Source of the DNA: Panicum virgatum
Lineage: Eukaryota; Streptophyta; Magnoliopsida; Poales; Poaceae
Direction: 5' to 3'
DNA: 64,000 nt
Assembly (NCBI RefSeq): GCF_016808335.1
Contig: NC_053141.1
Location: 7,678,797 to 7,742,796 of the forward strand
Shown: positions 45,001 through 56,548 of the stretch, one piece after another
Layout of the letters: every line of letters starts with the position of its first letter
Numbering within the stretch: position 1 is the first letter of the stretch
Position numbers and translations under genes: made by a program
Notes under the pieces: model-generated
Databases searched by the model: none
Told to the model about the DNA's origin: nothing
The model's input: only the letters and a program-made list of their open reading frames with translations

Positions 45001-45927
45001 GTTCCTGTGCCCTTCCTTTATTCATTGTTTCTAGATTTGAAACAAAAAACAGTTACAACTAATATTCATAAGACGTGTTATTGCTGGAAAAGGGGCTACT
45101 GAGTTTTATGCATGCCATTGCAGATTTTCAACATATATATACTAGTATAGGATGCACTGTTATTTGTGTAATAAGGCAATTTCTCAATTTTGCATAATAA
45201 AAAAAGTTTTTCTTTAATTATGTAGGAGCTGAGTATGCGCTAGGACCACACAAGAAGAAATAAGCCAGATTGGGGACATTAAGAGAAATTAAAACGTCTA
45301 CGCATCCATGGGAACTATATACTGCTCTTAAAGAAAGGAGATCAGTAACTTTGATGACTAAAGCTAGCTAGCCATTCTGACAGAAAGATATAGAGAGATA
45401 TCATATCAGTGTTTGCCCCCTTTCCAATTAAAAGTTCCAAGTGCGACTGTATATACAAACTTTCATGTAATTCATTTACAAAGAGGAGAGAAAATCTGTG
45501 AACATCAAAATACCATTTGGACCATATGTTCCTAACTAACCAGCAAATTCATGGTCGAAGAACACTAGCCAAATTGGTAAACAAGAATAAAAAGGACATG
45601 GAAAAGAACAATCATGTTACTACAAAAGGCTCTTCCAATTCGAGCTAGTTTTAGTTGCAGAATGGCCCTAGGTTTTTGGAACTGACTCATACCAAATGCT
45701 TAGAGAGGGGCGCCACCAGTACGAGAGAAAGAGGGAGGAGGGTATTATGTATTGGGTATTTTTAACAACGGCCAAGCTGACATCATCAGGCGCCCGTTTT
45801 TGAAAATAATTTTTAACAACGCCTGTGGATGATGTCAGCAGGAGCCAGTTTATGAAAACCATTTTTAACAACGCCCCCTGATGACATCAGCCCTGCCCGT
45901 TTTTGATTTTTTTTTCAATTATAGTGT
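42013..45927 (-). mobile_element. CACTA-2, DNA transposon with only the second gene
   Basis: Left end CACTAGTGCAAAAGGGCC at 42013; right end TTCAATTATAGTG at 45927. Both ends start with CACTA but the inverted match is short, and the flanks (AAT and TTT) are not duplicated. Subterminal text is shared in type: ATAACGGGC and TGACATCAGCACG on the left, GACATCATCAGGCGCCCG and GATGATGTCAGC on the right. One minus-strand gene lies inside (45025-42552), and no TNP2 is present. The right border is less certain than the left. Confidence 0.65.
42552..45025 (-). pseudogene. CACTA-2 TNP1-like (transposase_24 type) protein, truncated
   Basis: First exon 45025-44798 (acidic, with an AKRQRIEIPDPDYNPNDELQ block). 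Then from about 44760 comes SWPELPKGDKETLWNSLSVI, and 44461-43844 holds the transposase_24-like region (GFITPDDWKKFVVKASSENF, NLGPGGYKAKLLKW, GTHEHRG). 43789-42995 carries a proline- and glutamate-rich linker with DDITENTPCTLHM. 42890-42552 ends with HALYHLDRMDATLIAVWCL before a donor-like site. The Ulp1 domain that follows this point in CACTA-1 and CACTA-3 is absent, as the element ends 0.5 kb further on. A pure T run of about 17 lies in an intron-like gap near 44655. Confidence 0.7.
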
Positions 45928-46548
45928 TTGCATTACAAGAAGGATAATCTCTTAATGATTTTAGGAGTACAAAGTTGTTTATCATATAAGAATATAAGAA
46001 TACACTAAGAAGCATTTTTTGTTAAAAAAATATATTATTAAAACATAGTGGTGTGAGACTTGTTTCGAAGCTTTTATCAAAACAAATACAATTGTGTAAT
46101 CAAAATTTGATTTGGATGCTCGATTTTGAAATTACAACTTTTTTATTTCAAAATTATGTGCATGCACGTGCTTACGTCATCGTCATTTTTCATTCTGTCC
46201 TAGCCTCAAACCCATGTGCTCACCCACTGCATGCACTCTAAAAGTTCTCTCAAGATCTACAATTTTTATATAAAATTTGTCCCATCCGACTTCATCTGAA
46301 AAGTTATTATTTTTTCTTAAAATATGGTTGTTTACCGTTTTGGAAATGGATTCTTCCTATGAAGCATTTATGTGAACCACCTTTGGAAAATCCATTTGTA
46401 GAGGTCGTTCCTTATATGCCCTGTATTCTACAAGCAGCTTAAAGCTAACGATGTCGACGTACTACTACTACACACACACATATATATATATATATATTAT
46501 TACGCATGAAACACGTGCAAGCCCTCTCTTCAAATATATTACCTCATT
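45928..46548. other. No gene; AT-rich, (CA)n(TA)n microsatellite
   Basis: Between CACTA-2 and CACTA-3. A CACACACACATATATATATA tract lies at about 46471-46498. Nothing else is supported. Confidence 0.5.
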
Positions 46549-46790
46549 CACTACTACAGAAATGCTAATTTGTCCCGGTTGGGAAACCCTTTGTCTCGGT
46601 TTCCCAACCAGGAACGCCAAGCCGGGACAAAAGGGGGTCATTTTGTCCCGGGTCTGGCAACCGGGACAAAAGGCTACCTTTTGTGCCGGTTGGTAACACC
46701 AACCGGGACAAAAGGTGCTGCCAGCGCCACGTGGCTGGCACACTCTTTTGTCCCGGTTGGTGTTACCAACCGGGACAAAAGGTCCCGTTT
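46549..46790. repeat. CACTA-3 terminus and subterminal repeats
   Basis: Starts CACTACTACAGAAA. At least five copies of TTTTGTCCCGGTTGG or CCAACCGGGACAAAA lie within 240 bp, several forming hairpins (GTTGGTAACACCAAC). Confidence 0.85.
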
Positions 46791-47167
46791 TTTTCCTGTT
46801 TTCCTTTTCTCAATTCTTTTTCTATTTTAATTATACTTTTGCATTTCAATTAAACTTATGTATTGGAATTTAATGTGTATGATCTCCACTAATATATACA
46901 TATACATATATATATAGTTACTTATATAATATTTGTCCTAGATAGTTTTCATATATAAATTAATTCACATATATATATATATATGTATACACATATCTAT
47001 ACATGTGAATTCCTTTACATATGAAAATGTCTAGGACCAATATTATATAAATATATATATACACATATATATTATTGGAGTGCTTATATATAATACATAC
47101 ATACTCATAAATAGAAATTTAATACATAAACACACATATATATTAACATAGGTATATTCGTTCTTAA

Positions 47168-50100
47168 TTACATATATACGCGTATATTATCATATTTGCT
47201 GCGATTATCAATATTAGATAGTCCATCATAGTAGAATTCGCCTTTTGGATCGAGGACTTACTCAACAATAAATCCGGACAATTGTTCTTGAATCGCCATA
47301 ATCTTTTCCTCCGGTATGAGTTTATCGTGCATCTCCTCGACCTATGGAAAAAGGGGATAATTAATTTTGACTAATTAAAATACGAGTTCAAATATTAACA
47401 AGTTTTTTACTTACTTCCTCCTACCAATCTGTCCAGGCCCTTGGAGGACCTACCAGACCATGGATGTTCTCGCATACATAGTATGCGCATAAATTAGTGC
47501 CTTGTTTTTGCCTCATACACATTAAGAGAGAAGAAATTATCAGGTATTTACATGAATATATAATAAAACTAATGAAACGTGCAACGAATCATCCAAGTGC
47601 GTACCGCAAAATCTGTCTTGATCTTCAATTCCTTGTCAAATTTGTCTGAATGATTTTTAGCGAATTGTTTCCAAATCCTGTGCATGATTAGAACAATTAT
47701 AGTCAAGTAACAAAGTGATTCAAATTATCGGTCATCGACGGAGTAGTGGTAGAATTACTTTTTCATCATGTTAAGAAGATTTTCGTATTGTTCTGGATTT
47801 CTCCTGAATGAGTCCATAACCACGAGTAGGCTCTTCTCGGGAATTATGACAATTAGGACCCAGTGTTCACTGCAAGATTATACGGAGGCTGTTCTTGGTA
47901 GTTAAGGTTTAAACAATTCAATTACAGAATAGAAAGAGTTAGACGGAAGGAATAAATCACGCAAAGTTGTAAGGAAACAATATCATTTGCTTGTTGTGAT
48001 GAACGCTTATGTACTTGAACAAGTTTTGGAATAGTTCATCGGAAGTGTCGCGTAGAATCCTCCAATTACAAGTAATTGGGTCGATGAAGCCGAGGTGAGA
48101 GTATCCCTTTCTCCTGCAAGTTTGTATCTCCATTCTACATGGTACCGAATAAATTAAGGGATCAGTATGTTGAGATAATGCAAAACAATACGTAAGGAGA
48201 GTAAACTACTTACAGAACCCACAAGCCGACCATAGAGATGTCGAGGTCCTCCTGATGGAATAGTTGGTAAATTTCTTCCCAGTTTATCCATATAATGGCC
48301 TCCCCCAGTAAGAAATCGTCATCTTTAATCTTTGCGCCCTGCATGAAGATATAATCGGCCATCGCATGCATGTAGTGCTGGTGCAGCTTATACATTTGCG
48401 TTGGAAGCACAGACACTACTTCGGGGGGTACAAGAGATTTGCCCAGCTCATACGTCCATTTGAAGACCACATCGGCCTTTGGAATATCTTCTCCCCCTGC
48501 AATTTGAGCCGCCGTCAGGTTTGATTCTTTCAAAAATGTAACAAAGTCTTGTTGTTGCGTCGTCTGTCCCACTACGAGAGGCTCTATTGATTGTTTCTTT
48601 TGGGTTCCGAGCTGTGGAACGTCGGACGACGACGACTTTGATTGTCTCTTCTTTTTCTCAGTAGTTTTGATAATTGTGCATTCGTAGTCTGAAGGGGGAT
48701 CTCTCGGAATGAATTTTCTCTTATTTGCTTCGCACATTCCCTTAAAAAATTTCAAATCTATCGGATTTATCACTTTCTCGGGCTCCGGCTTCGGCTTTGG
48801 CTTCGGCTTGAAGTGCTTTTTAACTCTTTCTTGAGTTATCTGATCACATTCTTTAAGGCTCATGTCCCAGGGTTTAATAAGAGCCTCCTTAGTTTTCTTC
48901 TCCTTTTCCTTCTTCTTTGGAGGCTCCTGAGCCGGTGCAGCTACCTTCTTTGCCGGCGGCTGTTTCTGCTTCTTTGCCGGCGGTGGAGGGGGTGACCATG
49001 GAGGCGCCGGTGACGCTTGAGTGTTCATCGGTGCATGAGATGATGGTGATGGAGAATGTGCCGGTGAACCTTACCGAGACAATGCTGCCCTTGGGGAGTT
49101 TTGCGGAGATGCCGGCCTTGGAGAGGCATGCTGAGATGCCGATCTTGGTGTTTGATCATCCGACTTTAGGACAATGTAGCGCTTATCCCATAGGATGTAG
49201 CCATGAATGGCTTCTGCTAGTGTCCTCTCCCCATCGCCTCTAGGAACATCAAGCTCGAGCGTCTCCCAACCCTGGCACACCTGCTCCATGCCAACTCTTG
49301 TGTATCCTGGCGGAATTTGCTGCCCGTGATACACGTCGCCTGGTTGGGTTGGCATGGCGATACCGTACGCAACAGTGAACATTAAGTTCTTAATGGCAGT
49401 CTGCAGGTCACAAGGTGTCCGCTGGGTGATCTCATCCACTGGAAAGCGCTGCGGGGCCGTTGCTTCAACTGCGGCCTGGATCCCCGTTGGCTCGACGACG
49501 GCGATGTCTATGGAAGCGCATCTGCTTTTCCGCTGAGACAGATGATCGGCTGCGACATTAGGCTCTGGAGGCACCGTTTGCGCTTGCTGTTGCTGGCTCA
49601 TTGCTATGGCCACTTGGTGTTGAACCTCTTCCTCCAATCTTTGATCATGTGACATGAGCCGTTCCTCTAGCCTTCGCAAGTGCTCCCGCTCATCATTCTT
49701 TCTTCTTTGCCGGCTTCTATATGATTCAATGTAATCCCTGAACCCATACTTCCACGGAACCACGCCTTTACCTCTTGTGCGGCCCGGATGCTCTGGATTC
49801 CCAAGGGCGTAAGTCAGCTCGTCCCTCTCTCTATCTGGCTGGAATGTTCCCTCGGCCGCTGCTTGTATGGCCTCCTGTAGTCTCTGGGTTGCTCGATGGA
49901 TGTTTGGCCCATAGATGCAGTCACCAGTCAATGGGTCCAAGCTTCCCCCGTGACCATAAAACCAGGTCCTTGACCTTTCAGGCCAGTTCATGGTCGTAGG
50001 TTAGATGCCTCTGTCAAGAAGATCCTGCTCCATCTTCTCCCATTTGGGTATTGCAAGCTTGTAGCCTCCTTGGCCTAGAGTGTGATGGTACACTTTCTTC

Positions 50101-50878
50101 GAGGCGTTGTCTTTGGTCTTCTGCACCTTCTGAAGCCCAAGCTCTGAAGACTTGTATTCCACAAATGCATCCCAGTGACCCCTGAGCTTTTCGAGCTCGC
50201 CGGTAAATATGGGTGTGGTCCCGATCTTTATATATTTCTTCGTCAAAATTTTCTTGAATGATTGCAGCTGTTCGGCCATCTTACTCAGGGTCCAGCGCTT
50301 GCATATCTCTTCGGATTCAGCTGGAACCGTGAAGTTTTTCTTAAGCTCCCGCCAGCACCATTCTTTTTCTCTTTCGGGTACCACATCCCGTTCCTCGCTT
50401 GGATTGGAAGCTTTCCAGAGCCTGAAGCTGATCGGGATGTGGTCCCTTACAATACATCCGGATTGTCTTATGAATTTTTTGGCGGCAACTTCTGCAGTGA
50501 TCGGTTCGCCATCTGGACCAACTTCCGTTATAATGAACCGCCCTTCCAGTTTTTTTGTTGGGCCTCGCTTCGTCTTTTTCTGCTGCGACGATGATCCAGA
50601 CGGCTATAAAAAAATATTCATAGTATTCATATAGATTCAGATGAAAATATGATTGTCACTACAAATAAGTATAGTTGTGATATGTACATTAGCATTTTGT
50701 TCAGCAGCAGTGTCATCCTGAATAGATGGTGGCTCAATTCCATCACCGGACATATTCAAATATATGTCGGTATTGCTGTCATCATCAGCTTGTTCAGGGA
50801 CATCTCCTTGACCTTCGCCAATCATATTCAACAAGAACTGTTCGTCTTCCGCGTCTGTGTGTCGCGGGTCCATCATAA
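47168..50878 (-). pseudogene. CACTA-3 TNP1-like protein with Ulp1 (C48) protease domain
   Basis: Exon 1, 50878-50690, is acidic (MMDPRHTDAEDEQFLLNMIG...). From about 50605 to 48210 one frame runs through the transposase_24-type region (HTLGQGGYKLAIPKWEKMEQ; NWPERSRTWFYGHGG; YALGNPEHPGRTRGKG), a coiled-coil-like charged helix, an Ala/Gln-rich part and a Lys/Pro-rich linker (KPKPKPKPEPEK). Stops interrupt it at 50001-50003 and 49071-49073. After a donor (TCTGTAAGT at about 48212) come small exons with an Ulp1 triad: His in EHWVLIVI (about 47865), Asp in VVMDSF, Cys in QGTNLCAYYVCEN (about 47490). Further stops lie in WTDW* and VE*VLDPKGEF. The family's role in CACTA movement is unknown. The gene is dead, but the catalytic residues are still visible. 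Confidence 0.82.
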
Positions 50879-50948
50879 CTAAAATATGAATACAAATAAA
50901 ACCCTTAAAAAAATTCTCAAAATAATCCACATATTTAGATCGGTAACG

Positions 50949-51075
50949 ATTCGGTCGGTATCGGTAACGATCGGAAACTATCGGAAACAATTCGGTCGGT
51001 ATCGGTAACGACCGAAAACTAACGGAAACGATTCGGTCGGGATCGGTAACGATCGGAAACTATCAGAAACGATTG
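50949..51075. repeat. 41-bp tandem repeat, three units
   Basis: Unit starts ATTCGGTCGGTATCGGTAAC and continues GATCGGAAACTATCGGAAACA; starts are at 50949, 50990 and 51031. It lies just upstream of the TNP1-like gene's first exon, in CACTA-3. Confidence 0.9.
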
Positions 51076-51114
51076 TGTGTTAGCGCGAGTTTGCGAGCTC
51101 GAGAAGTAATATAA

Positions 51115-51326
51115 ATGACATAATTAAATAATAAATACATGATAAATTAAAGGCTTCGAATGACATAATTAAATAATAAATACATGATAAATTAAAGGCT
51201 TCGAATGACATAATTAAATAATAAATACATGATAAATTAAAGTCTTTGAATGACATAATTAAATACTGAATATATGATAATTAAAGTCTTTGAATGACAT
51301 AATTAAATAATAAATACATCATAAAA
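51115..51326. repeat. 45-bp AT-rich tandem repeat, about 4.7 units
   Basis: Unit ATGACATAATTAAATAATAAATACATGATAAATTAAAGGCTTCGA, starts at 51115, 51160, 51205, 51250 and 51294. The last units are diverged (AGTCTTTGA, 44 bp). Confidence 0.92.
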
Positions 51327-51964
51327 GAAATTCTCTCTAATTCTCTATTTCCTTCTCTATTTCTCTATAAATTCTCTCTAATTCTCACTATATCTCTATA
51401 AATAAAGAAAACACTATATCCATAATTGCATTCTAATAATGTCTCTATAAATCAATTCTACTTAATATATAATAAATAAAACAATATATCCATAATATAA
51501 TTCTAAAAATATCTATATGCAAAATTGAATTCTAGTTAATATAAAACAGAATTACATAAACATAAAATTTGAGAAGAAAAAAGAAAATGCCGGCGGCCAC
51601 ACTCACACAGGGCGGCGAAACCTAGGGCGGCGGCCCTGGACGACGAGGCGGGGAGCTGGCGGCGCGGTAGCACGCAGCGGAGAGGGTGGCAGCGCGGCGG
51701 CGTGCAGTGGAGGCCGCCGGAGGCGGCGAAGACGAGAGAGCGCGGGGAGTGGAGGGCCGGGCCGGCGAAGACGAGGTGGCACGAGGCAGGGGACGGCAGC
51801 GCACCGGTGAGCGGCCTGGCGGGGTCGTCCAAGGCGGCCGGGGCGTGGAGGCGGCGGCGCTCAGGGACGGCGGCGAAGCAGGAGGCGCGATTGGAGACGA
51901 CGGCGGCGCGGCGCAGATCAGGAATGCCCAAGTGTTGGAGGAAGGCAGAGGTTAAGGGACATAT
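51327..51964. other. AT-rich leader and GC-rich segment of CACTA-3, no gene
   Basis: 51340-51540 is an AT-rich TTCTCTATTTCTCTATAAATT-like region. 51590-51950 is GC-rich with open frames on both strands, which I read as leader or promoter sequence of the TNP1-like gene rather than coding. Confidence 0.4.
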
Positions 51965-52160
51965 ATAGGGGCCCCCATTTTGTCCCGGGTGAAGCCACGA
52001 CCCGGGACAAAAGGACCAGACAAAAGGGCCTTTTGTCCCGGGTCGTGGCTCCACCTGGGACAAAAGGTGTTTTTGGGCGGGCCGGAAAAATTCTCATCCC
52101 GCGGCCCACCTTTAGTCTCGGGTGGATCTACCACCCGGGACAAAAGGGGCCCGTTTTCCC
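51965..52160. repeat. Internal subterminal-type repeats in CACTA-3
   Basis: Six or so copies of TTTTGTCCCGGGT / ACCCGGGACAAAA, arranged in hairpin pairs (GTGAAGCCACGACCCGGGAC). They resemble the terminal motifs at 46549-46790 (CCGGTTGG type) but with CCGGGT. They lie between the two element genes. They may be a promoter-associated binding array or the remains of another element's end. Confidence 0.75.
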
Positions 52161-52787
52161 TCATTCCCGCCAAAATTTATGTTTGTTTTTGTTTCTTCTT
52201 ACTTCTCTTTTAAAATAGGCTTTCATTTGTTAATTCAGTTAATAAAATTATGATTCCAAAAATTATGGAGCAAAATTACTTATCTCTATATAAACTTGAT
52301 ACATGCAACAAAAATAATTAATTTTCATTCAAGTGATTGGGTCAACGAAATATCTAACTTTTTTTGAAATCATATTTGTTATTTTGACCATGCAAAAATA
52401 TATTAGGTGAACAAATTTTTTCAAATTGTTTCTTTTCGACAAAAAGTGGATTCTATCATGATATTAACGTTTAAAAAGTGAATTTTACATAAAATTAAGC
52501 AATTTGATGATATTAATGAGTACTGTGTGAGTTTGAGAGATAGTGTGTGTTAGTGAGATTGTGTGTGTTAGTGAGAGAGTATAGTGTGTTAATATGAATG
52601 AAATTTCATGAAATAAATAAAATTAGTTGAGTAATACATTATTGAATGAAAATTATAATTGAGCCTGGTAATTAAGTGAAAAATATAAAAAATGATATAT
52701 ATAACACATAAAGTATAATTGTACAGTACATATATAATAAAAGTATTCGAATTGCGATTACGTTTTTATACAATAATATAAAATGAT
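52161..52787. other. AT-rich intergenic spacer of CACTA-3
   Basis: Between the internal repeat array and the TNP2 stop codon. It has GTGTGTGTTAGTGAGA-like text near 52530-52580. No gene. Confidence 0.5.
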
Positions 52788-55700
52788 TCAAGTACATGAA
52801 GGATTAGCGGTAACAGACTTTCTCTTCACAAATGTCCCTTGATTATGATCACGGCGTAAGCATGGAGCATCATCATTGGCTAGCAGGATGCATGGATCAG
52901 CATTTACTTCGAATGGTGGAATGGCAACAAAATTATTATATTCTTCTGACAAGTCTATCTTGTCCTCCACTCCAACGATGTTTCTCTTTCCTGATCGAAC
53001 TATGTGTCGCTTAGACTCATCCTTTTGCATGTTTATCCCCTTCTTTGGCTTGCTGGACATGTCCTTAATGTAGAAAACCTGAGCGACATCCTGTGCTAGG
53101 ACAAATGGCTCGTCTCTATACCCAAGATTATTGAGATCAACTATTGTCATCCCATACTCATCTTTTGTTACCCCTCCTCCAGATAGCTTAGCCCATTGGC
53201 AACGAAATAGAGGCACCTTGAAATTGGAACCGTAATCCAGCTCCCATATCTCTTCAATGTAGCAGTAATATGTGTCCTTTTTTCCATTATTGTCCGTGGC
53301 ATCCATACGAACACTGCTGTTTTGGTTGGTACTCTTTTTATCTTGGGTTATCGTATAAAATGTGTTTCTATTTATCTCGTAACCTTGGTATGTTAAGATA
53401 TTCCAAGATGGTCCCCTAGCCAATAAGAACAGTTGTTCACTTATATCCATGTTACGCATTAGATGCTTCCGCAAACAGCTGCAGAAAGTGTTCATGTGCT
53501 CACGTGTAATCCATGCCTCAGACTTTTCTGGGAATTTGGAGAGCAGAATTTTCTTGTGTTCCTCGATATATGGGTCAACTAAGGATGATTGTTGAAGAAC
53601 CGTATAATGCGCTTTCTTGAATGAGAAATCATCTGTGCAGACATAAGATTTCTTTCCTAATGTACCCTTTCCAGTTAGTCTCCCCTCATATCGCGATTCA
53701 GGGACTCCAATCGGTTTAAGGACATCAATAAAGTCAACACAAAAGTCAATGACCTCCTCAGTTTCGTAGGCACTGGCGATGCTTTCTTCTGGACGAGCTC
53801 GATTACGAACACATTTCTTGAGTACCCCCATGAACCTTTTGAATGGGAACATGTTGTGTAGAAATACTGGTCCGAGGATATCAATCTCTTTCACAAGGTG
53901 CACTAGAAGATGTGTCATGATGTTGAAGAAAGATGGTGGAAATATCATCTCAAAGCCAACAAGACATTGCACCACATCGTTTTGCAGCTTTATCAAATTC
54001 TCTGGGTCAATTATCTTCTGAGAAACTGCGTTAAGGAAGGCACATAGCTTCACGATGGTTAACTGGACGTTATCAAGCAGAATCCCCCGCAGCACAACCG
54101 GAAGAAGTTCGGTCATAAGCACATGACAGTCATGGGACTTGAGATTTGTAAATTTCTTCTCTGCCAAATTTAAGATTCCTTTTATATTGGATGAGTATCC
54201 AGATGGAACCTTTATACTGCTCAAGCAGTCAAACATGGTTTCTTTCTCTTCCTTGCTAAGAGTATAGCTGGCAGGACTTAAGTATTGTCGTCCATTATCT
54301 CGCTGTTGTGGATGTAAGGCATCTCGTTCTTCCATATGTTGCAATTCTTGACGTGCTTCTACTGTATCTTTTGTCTTTCCGTACACTGCCCAGAATGCTA
54401 TCAGGTTGACGCAAAAATTCTTCGTGAGGTGCATCACATCAATTGCATGACGAACATTTAAGACTTCCCAATATGGTAGCTCCCAAAATATAAATTTCTT
54501 CTTCCACATGGGCGCCATTCCGTTTTCGTTCGAAACAGGTTGGCTACCAAATCCCTTTACAAAAATAACTTCTAGATTTGTTACCATGTTGAAGACATCT
54601 TTACCACTACGGTGCATCGGTTTTGTTCGGTGGTCTGCTTGGCCTTTGAAATGCTTGGCCTTCTTTCGTACCGCATGCCTGATGGGAAGAAACCGACGAT
54701 GACCCATGTATATAACCTTCTTACAGTGAGTCAACCATATATTATCGGTATCATCTAAACAGTGTGTGCATGCTTTGTATCCCTTGTTCGAATGTCCTGA
54801 CAAGTTACTAAGAGCAGGCCAGTCATTGATCGTTACGAACAGCAATGCTCGTAGGTTGAAGTTTTCCTGTTTGTATTCATCCCACATCCGTACACATTCA
54901 TAGCCCCAGAGCAATAAGAGTTCTTCAACCAATGGTCTTAGGTACACATCAATGTCATTTCCGGGCTGCTTTGGACCCGGGATAAGCACTGGCATCATGA
55001 TGAACTTTCATTTCATGCAGAGCCATCGTGGAAGATTGTACATACAAAGAGTCACAGGCCAAGTGCTATGACCATTGCTCATCTCACCAAAAGGATTCGT
55101 GCCATCCGTACTCAAACCGAACCTTATGTTCCTCGCATCCAAATCAAATTCAGGGTATGTTCTATCTATTTTTCTCCATTGCGACCCATCAGCGGGGTGT
55201 CTCAACATCGAGTCTTTCTTGCGTTCCTCTTTGTGCCATCGCATCAACTTAGCATTATCTTTATTTCTAAACAGACACTTCAATCGTGGTATTATAGGCG
55301 AATACCACATGACCTTCGCAGGAACTCTCTTCCGGGGAGGCTCCCCCTCGACATCTCCAGGATCATCTTTTCTAATCTTGTAACGCAATGCACTGCATAT
55401 GGGACATTTATCCAAATTCTCGTACTCGCCTCGGTAGAGGATGCAGTCGTTGGGGCATGCATGTATCTTTTGCACTTCCAATCCTAAAGGGCAAACAAGT
55501 TGTTTGGCTTCATACGTTGTGGTAGGCAATTCGTTGTCCTTAGGAAGCATTTTTTTTACAAGTTTGAGTAATTCACCAAATCCCTTGTCGGATACACCAT
55601 TTGCCGCCTTCCATTGCAGCAACTCCAAGGTGGTGCCTAGTTTCTTCAATCCATTTTGACAATATGGGTACAACAACTTACGGTGGTCCTCTAACAACTT

Positions 55701-56139
55701 CTGTGACTTCAACCTCTTCGTTTCACTCTCAGTCTGCCTGCACATTGTGCAATGCCTGCCCCAGATCGTCGCTGGGATCATTTTCTGCTACATCTACTTT
55801 GGGCTCTTCCATGGGAATATCGTCATCGAATGCACCGATTCCAGCATTCCCGGGAAAGTGGTCGTCAAAATCTTCTTCTTCATTGTCTTTCATGGTAACC
55901 CCCTGGTCTCCATGCTTCATCCAACAAACATACTTCTCCATGAAATCATTTACGAAAATGTGGCTGTGTAGGATTCTTGAAGATGAGTAATCCTTGTTAT
56001 TGTTGCAGTGAACACACGGGCAGCACATAAAACCATTCTGCTTGTTTGCCTCAGCCACAGACAAAAAATAATGCAGGCCATCAATGAATTCTTTCGAACG
56101 TCGGTCAGCATTATACATCCATTGCCGGTCCATCTGCAT
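52788..56139 (-). pseudogene. CACTA-3 TNP2 transposase, nearly complete, with frameshift and nonsense codon
   Basis: N-terminus at 56139: MQMDRQWMYNADRRSKEF, with CCPCVHCNNN (transposase-associated domain). An acidic linker follows to about 55735, where the frame shifts by one base (QAD* against ESETKRLKSQKLLEDHRKLL). 55781-55008 holds ELPTTTYEAKQLVCPLGLEV, HACPNDCILYRGE and YNLPRWLCMK. A TGA at 55008-55010 stands where a CGA (Arg) codon is expected. 54998-52788 continues in frame for 736 residues: PVLIPGPKQPGNDIDVYLRP, the cysteine pair CTHC, the DVMHLTKNFCVNL block, then domain DUF4218-like (LVHLVKEIDILGPVFLHNMF) and the DUF4216-like end (VPLFRCQWAKL). About 1100 residues in all, the usual TNP2 size. 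With two simple lesions it is close to functional in age, but dead. Confidence 0.9.
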
Positions 56140-56355
56140 TTTAAATAAATCGATTTGAATTCTTTACACTTATCGAATAAATAAAATATATCAAACCTAA
56201 ATTAAACTAAATGTAACATAACATGAATAATTAAAAGATCTGTAATATCCATCATACATCTTGATTAATTAAAAGGAGTACTGAATCCATTACAGAACTT
56301 AACAAAGGAGTACTGTACATAAACCTTAAAAATTCGGACAACAACACATAGGTTT

Positions 56356-56547
56356 TCAACCGTCTTTGCGTTGGAACGAAGAATGCTCTAACGGATTTCT
56401 TGCTGGCGCAGAAGAAGATGGCGGAGCTGAAACCTCCGAGTTTGGTGGTGACGAACCGTAACGCCGCAATAAATCCTCAAGATCAAACGGAGGTCCCTCT
56501 CCCCTTGCCATGCATTCTCTATATTCTTTTTCCAAATAACGGAGCAT
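56356..56547 (-). CDS. Small ORF upstream of TNP2, doubtful
   Basis: 63 residues, MLRYLEKEYRECMARGEGPP and on, with an ...SAPPSSSAPARN tail. It lies 220 bp upstream of TNP2 on the same strand, and its start abuts the point where the CACTA-3 sequence seems to end. It may be the cut remainder of a larger element or host ORF. No family recognised. Confidence 0.3.
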   Translation of the reverse strand: MLRYLEKEYRECMARGEGPPFDLEDLLRRYGSSPPNSEVSAPPSSSAPARNPLEHSSFQRKDG

Positions 56548-56548
56548 T

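Larger units (their letters stand above)
46549..56548 (-). mobile_element. CACTA-3, large En/Spm-type element with TNP2 and TNP1-Ulp1 genes
   Basis: The 3' end (minus orientation) is at 46549: CACTACTACAGAAATGC followed by repeats of TTTGTCCCGGTTGG and its inverse. Genes follow in the order usual for grass CACTAs: TNP2 (56139-52788), then TNP1-Ulp1 (50878-47168). The 5' terminus was not found; sequence beyond about 56548 is a different repeat, so that end is probably truncated. It is also possible that two nested elements are involved, because subterminal-type repeats recur at 51965-52160. Confidence 0.75.

Noticed and set aside
51686..51968. Plus-strand Gly/Ala/Arg-rich ORFs as a real small gene
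   Set aside because: Low-complexity, no domain, opposite to the element's gene direction.
51536..52063. 175-residue minus-strand ORF in CACTA-3
   Set aside because: Covers a GC-rich leader and the CCCGGGACAAAA array; the opposite strand is equally open.
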